Shown: piece by piece, positions 60,800 through 64,000 of the stretch
How the letters are laid out: every line of letters starts with the position of its first letter
Numbering within the stretch: position 1 is the first letter of the stretch
Position numbers and translations under genes: made by a program
Source: Cycas panzhihuaensis
Taxonomy: Eukaryota > Cycadophyta
NCBI GenBank assembly: GCA_023213395.1
Contig: CM041465.1
Span: forward strand, 160,339,741-160,403,740
Reading direction: 5' to 3'
Length of the DNA: 64,000 nt
Notes under the pieces: generated by a model
Told to the model about the DNA's origin: nothing
Databases searched by the model: none
Seen by the model: the letters and a program-made list of their open reading frames with translations, nothing else

Positions 60800-61216
60800 T
60801 ATAAGGAACTTTCCAAAGTTAATGGCATAAGAATATTCAATCGCATGGAGAAGGTTAATAGTAAATTCATAGTTATATGATTAAGGAAGAGAAGTTTAAG
60901 GACAATTATTAATTCATATATATAAGTCATATGTCTCCCACCAATGAGATTGGAGGGCCCATGGTCCACCAATAGGATACTAGAGTTAGTAGCTATTTTT
61001 GCTTATATAAGGCCAAGCAATTGTAAAAGAAACACTTATACTATCTTATTGTCTTTTAAGATTATACAAGAGTACATCTTATCTTTTGGTGATTATTAAG
61101 CTTTCTTACACTCCTTTGATGTAATTGTGCTTCTATATCCATAATAAAGATCTTTTGAGCTTCCAATTTCTTTCAAAAATATTCTTTGTGTGCAACTTGT
61201 AGATCAAATCATTGCA
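60800..61216 (+). repeat. Element B 3' LTR (417 bp)
   Basis: Copy of 43134-43549, starting TATAAGGAAC and ending CATTGCA. AAGAT follows, matching GAGAT after the first copy. Confidence 0.85.
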
Positions 61217-61617
61217 AAGATTTAGACTATGATGCTTGTGTATTATTATCTTCAGGCAATAAGTGTTACAAGCTCAACCAATATATATTCAGATGTTTGG
61301 CAACTTCAAGGGTTTATTTTTAGAAGTATAGTAGTCTCAATGATTTTTTATTTTATTACTTTAGAAGTGAATAATGATTTTATTTTTTATAATGAATACT
61401 TTTTATAATGGATGTTATACAAACAAACAGATGGAGCTTACTAAATACTAATAGAGGATTGTTTAACTCTATAGGCCCTTCAATAAGCTCCCTTATTAAT
61501 ATTATTGCTTTACCTAGTATCTCAAGGCACCACCTATGGGGGATTATATACCCCCTTAATGTTAATAATCGTGCAAGAGTATTTATAAAAGGTAACTTCT
61601 AAGTGCTAAATATTAAC
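61217..61617 (+). other. Duplicated flank of element B
   Basis: About 400 bp matching 43550-43959, marking the right limit of the tandem duplication. The 61408-61602 frame is in this non-coding flank. Confidence 0.75.
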
Positions 61618-62069
61618 CCATATACCATAGAGGGATAAATGAATAACAGGTTTGTTAATCTAGGTTGGCAAGGGGAACCTATAAGGATCCTTTGATATAC
61701 CCAAAGGTACATGGAGGCTCACTTTCATAATTATACTCAATTTAAAGCTTGCACAAGCATTATTATACCACTTTGCTTCATGCATAATTGTATGGTCACA
61801 TACGTTTAACTCAGTAGCAATATATCCTTATGATATTTAAAGATTCCTAGCATAGGGTCTCTACCCAATTGTTAACAAAAGGGAAGAGAATGGGTGAAAT
61901 TTTACTTTCTACTTGCAATTTGACTAAGTCAAGATAAAACTAAATATAACCTTGAATAAAACAAAAACTACAAAGAAGGGTTTATAGTGATATATCAAGA
62001 GAAAAAAAAAATCCTTCTTTTATAGCTTCTTTTAATTTTGCTTATTGCCTCTACTAGATTCTAAATCAA
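61618..62069. other. Unrecognised sequence, possibly leader of a minus-strand element
   Basis: AT-rich, no coding match. If the primer binding site at 62070 is real, this would be the leader of that element, truncated at the duplication edge. Confidence 0.35.
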
Positions 62070-62081
62070 GCTCTGATACCA
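62070..62081 (-). other. Primer binding site of another minus-strand retroelement
   Basis: The minus strand reads TGGTATCAGAGC, next to TG... at 62084, the same arrangement as in the copia element. Confidence 0.7.
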
Positions 62082-62083
62082 CT

Positions 62084-62500
62084 TGGGATGTGACTATCCC
62101 ACTTTTAGTCACTCACAGAATTAATAATGGAAAGATTATTAGGAAATGTAATACTTATATTATTATTAGGAATTGATTACAGAAGTGAAGTATACTAAAG
62201 AGCTCTAATAGACATAAAAGAGAACTAAAGAGTATTAAAGTATCAATTTCATAAGAGAAAATGATTATACAATAGCCTTCCTCTATAATCCATTACCCTT
62301 GAATAAACAAAGGAGAGTCTTTCCCCTACAATCTTATTAGCAGGCTAAATGACCTTATATTTCATTGGTGGCTTTAACAACCTGTACATAAAAGTTAATG
62401 ACTAACACTTAACCTCCTAATGCCTTAACCATAAGTGTTAATATCCTAGTTCCACAAGCCACATATGGTTATGTAACATTGAAGTTTATTGTATCCTCTT
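62084..62500 (-). repeat. Putative 5' LTR next to the 62070 primer site (right end unknown)
   Basis: Begins TGGGATGTGACTATCCCAC on the plus strand. No second copy in the window, so the right end is a guess and the element type (copia or gypsy) is open. Confidence 0.4.
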
Positions 62501-62599
62501 TTCTTACATATATTTGTGCTTAAATTCAAGATCCTTCATCTTGATTTTTATATTATTTGGGATCAATATCTCTATCATATCTTCTACCTATTTAGTTTA

Positions 62600-63750
62600 C
62601 ATCATATTGCCTCAACTCCCCATTTGCCTACTACTATTATAAGGAGATTCCTTAGCCTTTTAAGCACAAATTTGAGGTACTTTCCCCCCTCTTTAGAGAA
62701 ATCCTATGCAAGTTGATTTTTCATGTCATTTAATTTCTTCTTGCTTTAAAGTTTTATTGGTTATTAGTTACCTCTTATTTAGGTGATTTGTCTAGTTTCT
62801 TTTGAGTATTCAAACTACATTTATGTTCCTCTTTTTTCTTATTTATTTAATTTTGTTGTTTTGTATAGTAAAGAGATTCATCTAATGTCCCTTTGCGTAA
62901 AATTTTTAAGTTTATGGTATATTACATGCTTGCTACCTTACAATATTTTTTAACACAAAAATACTCCAAAATGTATAAAGAAAAGAAAATAAAATAAAAG
63001 ACAATAAAGATTAAAAAACTAAAAAGTGACTACCTTCATCTCTTACCTTCTTCCTTTGTCATTTCTATGTGATTTACTAAAGGAAGCCAAGCATAAGTAT
63101 ACTTGGGACTTAGTAGTTTTTGTATATATTTTCCTTATCATGCATGTTACATATTTTCTTATTTAAAATCACTTATTTCTTTTTTTGTTTTGCACTTACT
63201 TGTCATGTGTTAGATAGATTATTTATTACTTTTTTAAATTAAAAGTATATGCTAGTTGAATGAGTAGTCTTTCCTTTTTATTTATGCATCTTTTATTTAG
63301 ATATAGTTCCAACTAAGTTAAAGGAGGGACTAGATTGGTTAAACCAAATTTGCTAGTGGATACTCATATACCCAAGATAAAGAAAACACCTCTCATCGTG
63401 TTCTATCCTTACTATATTCTCACAGGCATGGTTTGAAGAGTTGAAGGAGCACCATTGGTCTTATTAAGAGTAGTTCATTTTCTTTTTTCCTCTCTTTATT
63501 TTCATCTTTAAGGAGGTAAGACTATTTAAAATATAGCATGAATATCCCTATACCTTCCACACTTATAGGTGGATTGTTATTAAGTGAGGAAGTTCGTACT
63601 GATTGACCTACAAGTAGGCCACTAATTAAGAGTCTTATCCCTTCATGTCTCTCTCGTCACCAATCCTCCCAGTCCTTCCTAGCTAATATGATATAGTCCT
63701 TTCATATGGCTTAGGGTAGTTTAGGGTGTCTTCCTTCTAGGGACTAGCAT
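62600..63750 (+). repeat. Diverged fragment resembling the E4-family LTR
   Basis: 63555-63700 (ATAGGTGGATTGTTATTAAG ... CACCAATCCTCCCAGTCC) parallels 27340-27480 and 47670-47780 (CATAGGTGGATCATYRTYARG). 62670-62700 (GAGGTACTTTCCCCC) parallels 26415-26430. Similarity is patchy, so limits are approximate. Confidence 0.4.
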
Positions 63751-64000
63751 TTAAGATATATTTAAGGATGATGGTATTTAGGCTCTATTATCTTAGAAAA
63801 CCTACCACCTATTAGGGGCTTTTGTTTATTATTTGCTTCTCTCATGAGGAGTATAGATAGTTGTTATTACTTGTATTGCTTATTTAGCATATTACATTCC
63901 TTTTTGTCTACTTTTTAGGTTAGAGTATGCCTCAACATCGTACCTTCCCATAAGCCCCATATATTACTTTTATACTTGCTAAACCTATGAGCTTGGATTG
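63751..64000. other. Window end, nothing recognised
   Basis: AT-rich, no coding or repeat signal noticed. Confidence 0.4.

Larger units (their letters stand above)
43960..61617 (+). repeat. Tandem duplication, second copy, swollen by three insertions
   Basis: Colinear with 40145-43959 once three insertions and one copy of each target duplication are removed: LINE (853+17), solo LTR (2644+5) and copia (10317+5). 17657 minus 13841 leaves 3816 bp against about 3813 bp in the first copy. It ends at AAGTGCTAAATATTAACC (61617), the same flank motif as at 43958. Confidence 0.8.

Noticed and set aside
43960-61617. Element B as an independent insertion of the same chromovirus family
   Set aside because: About 400 bp of non-element flank is shared beyond the LTR, and the residual length equals the first copy, which independent insertion would not give.

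Overview
This window looks like nuclear DNA of a vascular plant and is made almost entirely of transposable elements. I see no ordinary host gene, no RNA gene and nothing prokaryotic. The plant assignment rests on Tat-lineage and chromovirus Ty3/gypsy elements, a Ty1/copia element with a UBN2-type gag, a LINE with a C-terminal RNase H domain, and initiator-Met-type primer binding sites. Piled-up, decayed insertions suggest a large, heavily methylated genome such as a gymnosperm, fern or large-genome angiosperm. I cannot name the species.

Region 1 (1-20956) is GC-richer and younger. Element E1 (plus strand, 1-9401, 5' end outside the window) has LTRs of about 2.6 kb and carries gag and protease. 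It has no reverse transcriptase or integrase, but has an archaeal-type RNase H near its 3' end. It appears to be inserted into element E2 (minus strand, 9402-20956). E2 is a related Tat element with gag, protease, RT, RNase H and integrase in two long frames broken mainly by point stops. E2 also carries, antisense in its 3' region, a remnant resembling a plant-mobile-domain (PMD) gene. E2 interrupts the integrase C-terminus of an older chromovirus, whose chromodomain survives at 20957-21430.

Region 2 (20957-43959) is AT-rich and old. A decayed Tat element, E5, is split inside its RT by E4 (25273-34027), a gag-only element with LTRs of about 2.6 kb. The target duplication is GTTGT/GTTAT. The 5' part of E4's second LTR is replaced by about 1.4 kb of AT-dominated microsatellite. 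A full-length decayed chromovirus (element A) follows at 37070-43549, with 417/416 bp LTRs and target duplication GAGAT.

Region 3 (43960-61617) is a second, tandem copy of the segment 40145-43959. Three insertions have swollen it: a 5'-truncated LINE (44088-44940), a solo LTR of the E4 family (45584-48227) and a Ty1/copia element on the minus strand (48665-58981). The copia element is itself interrupted in its RT by a 2.7-kb solo LTR of the E2 family (50150-52867). Each insertion has a visible target-site duplication. Subtracting them leaves about 3.82 kb, against 3.81 kb for the first copy.

Region 4 (61618-64000) holds a primer binding site and LTR start of another minus-strand retroelement, and a diverged stretch resembling the E4-family LTR.

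Reading frames are broken mostly by stops explicable as C-to-T changes on one strand or the other, as expected from deamination of methylated cytosines. The order of events can be read from the nesting: the chromoviruses and E5 are oldest, then the tandem duplication, then E4/S2, the LINE and copia, and the E2-family insertions and E1 are youngest.
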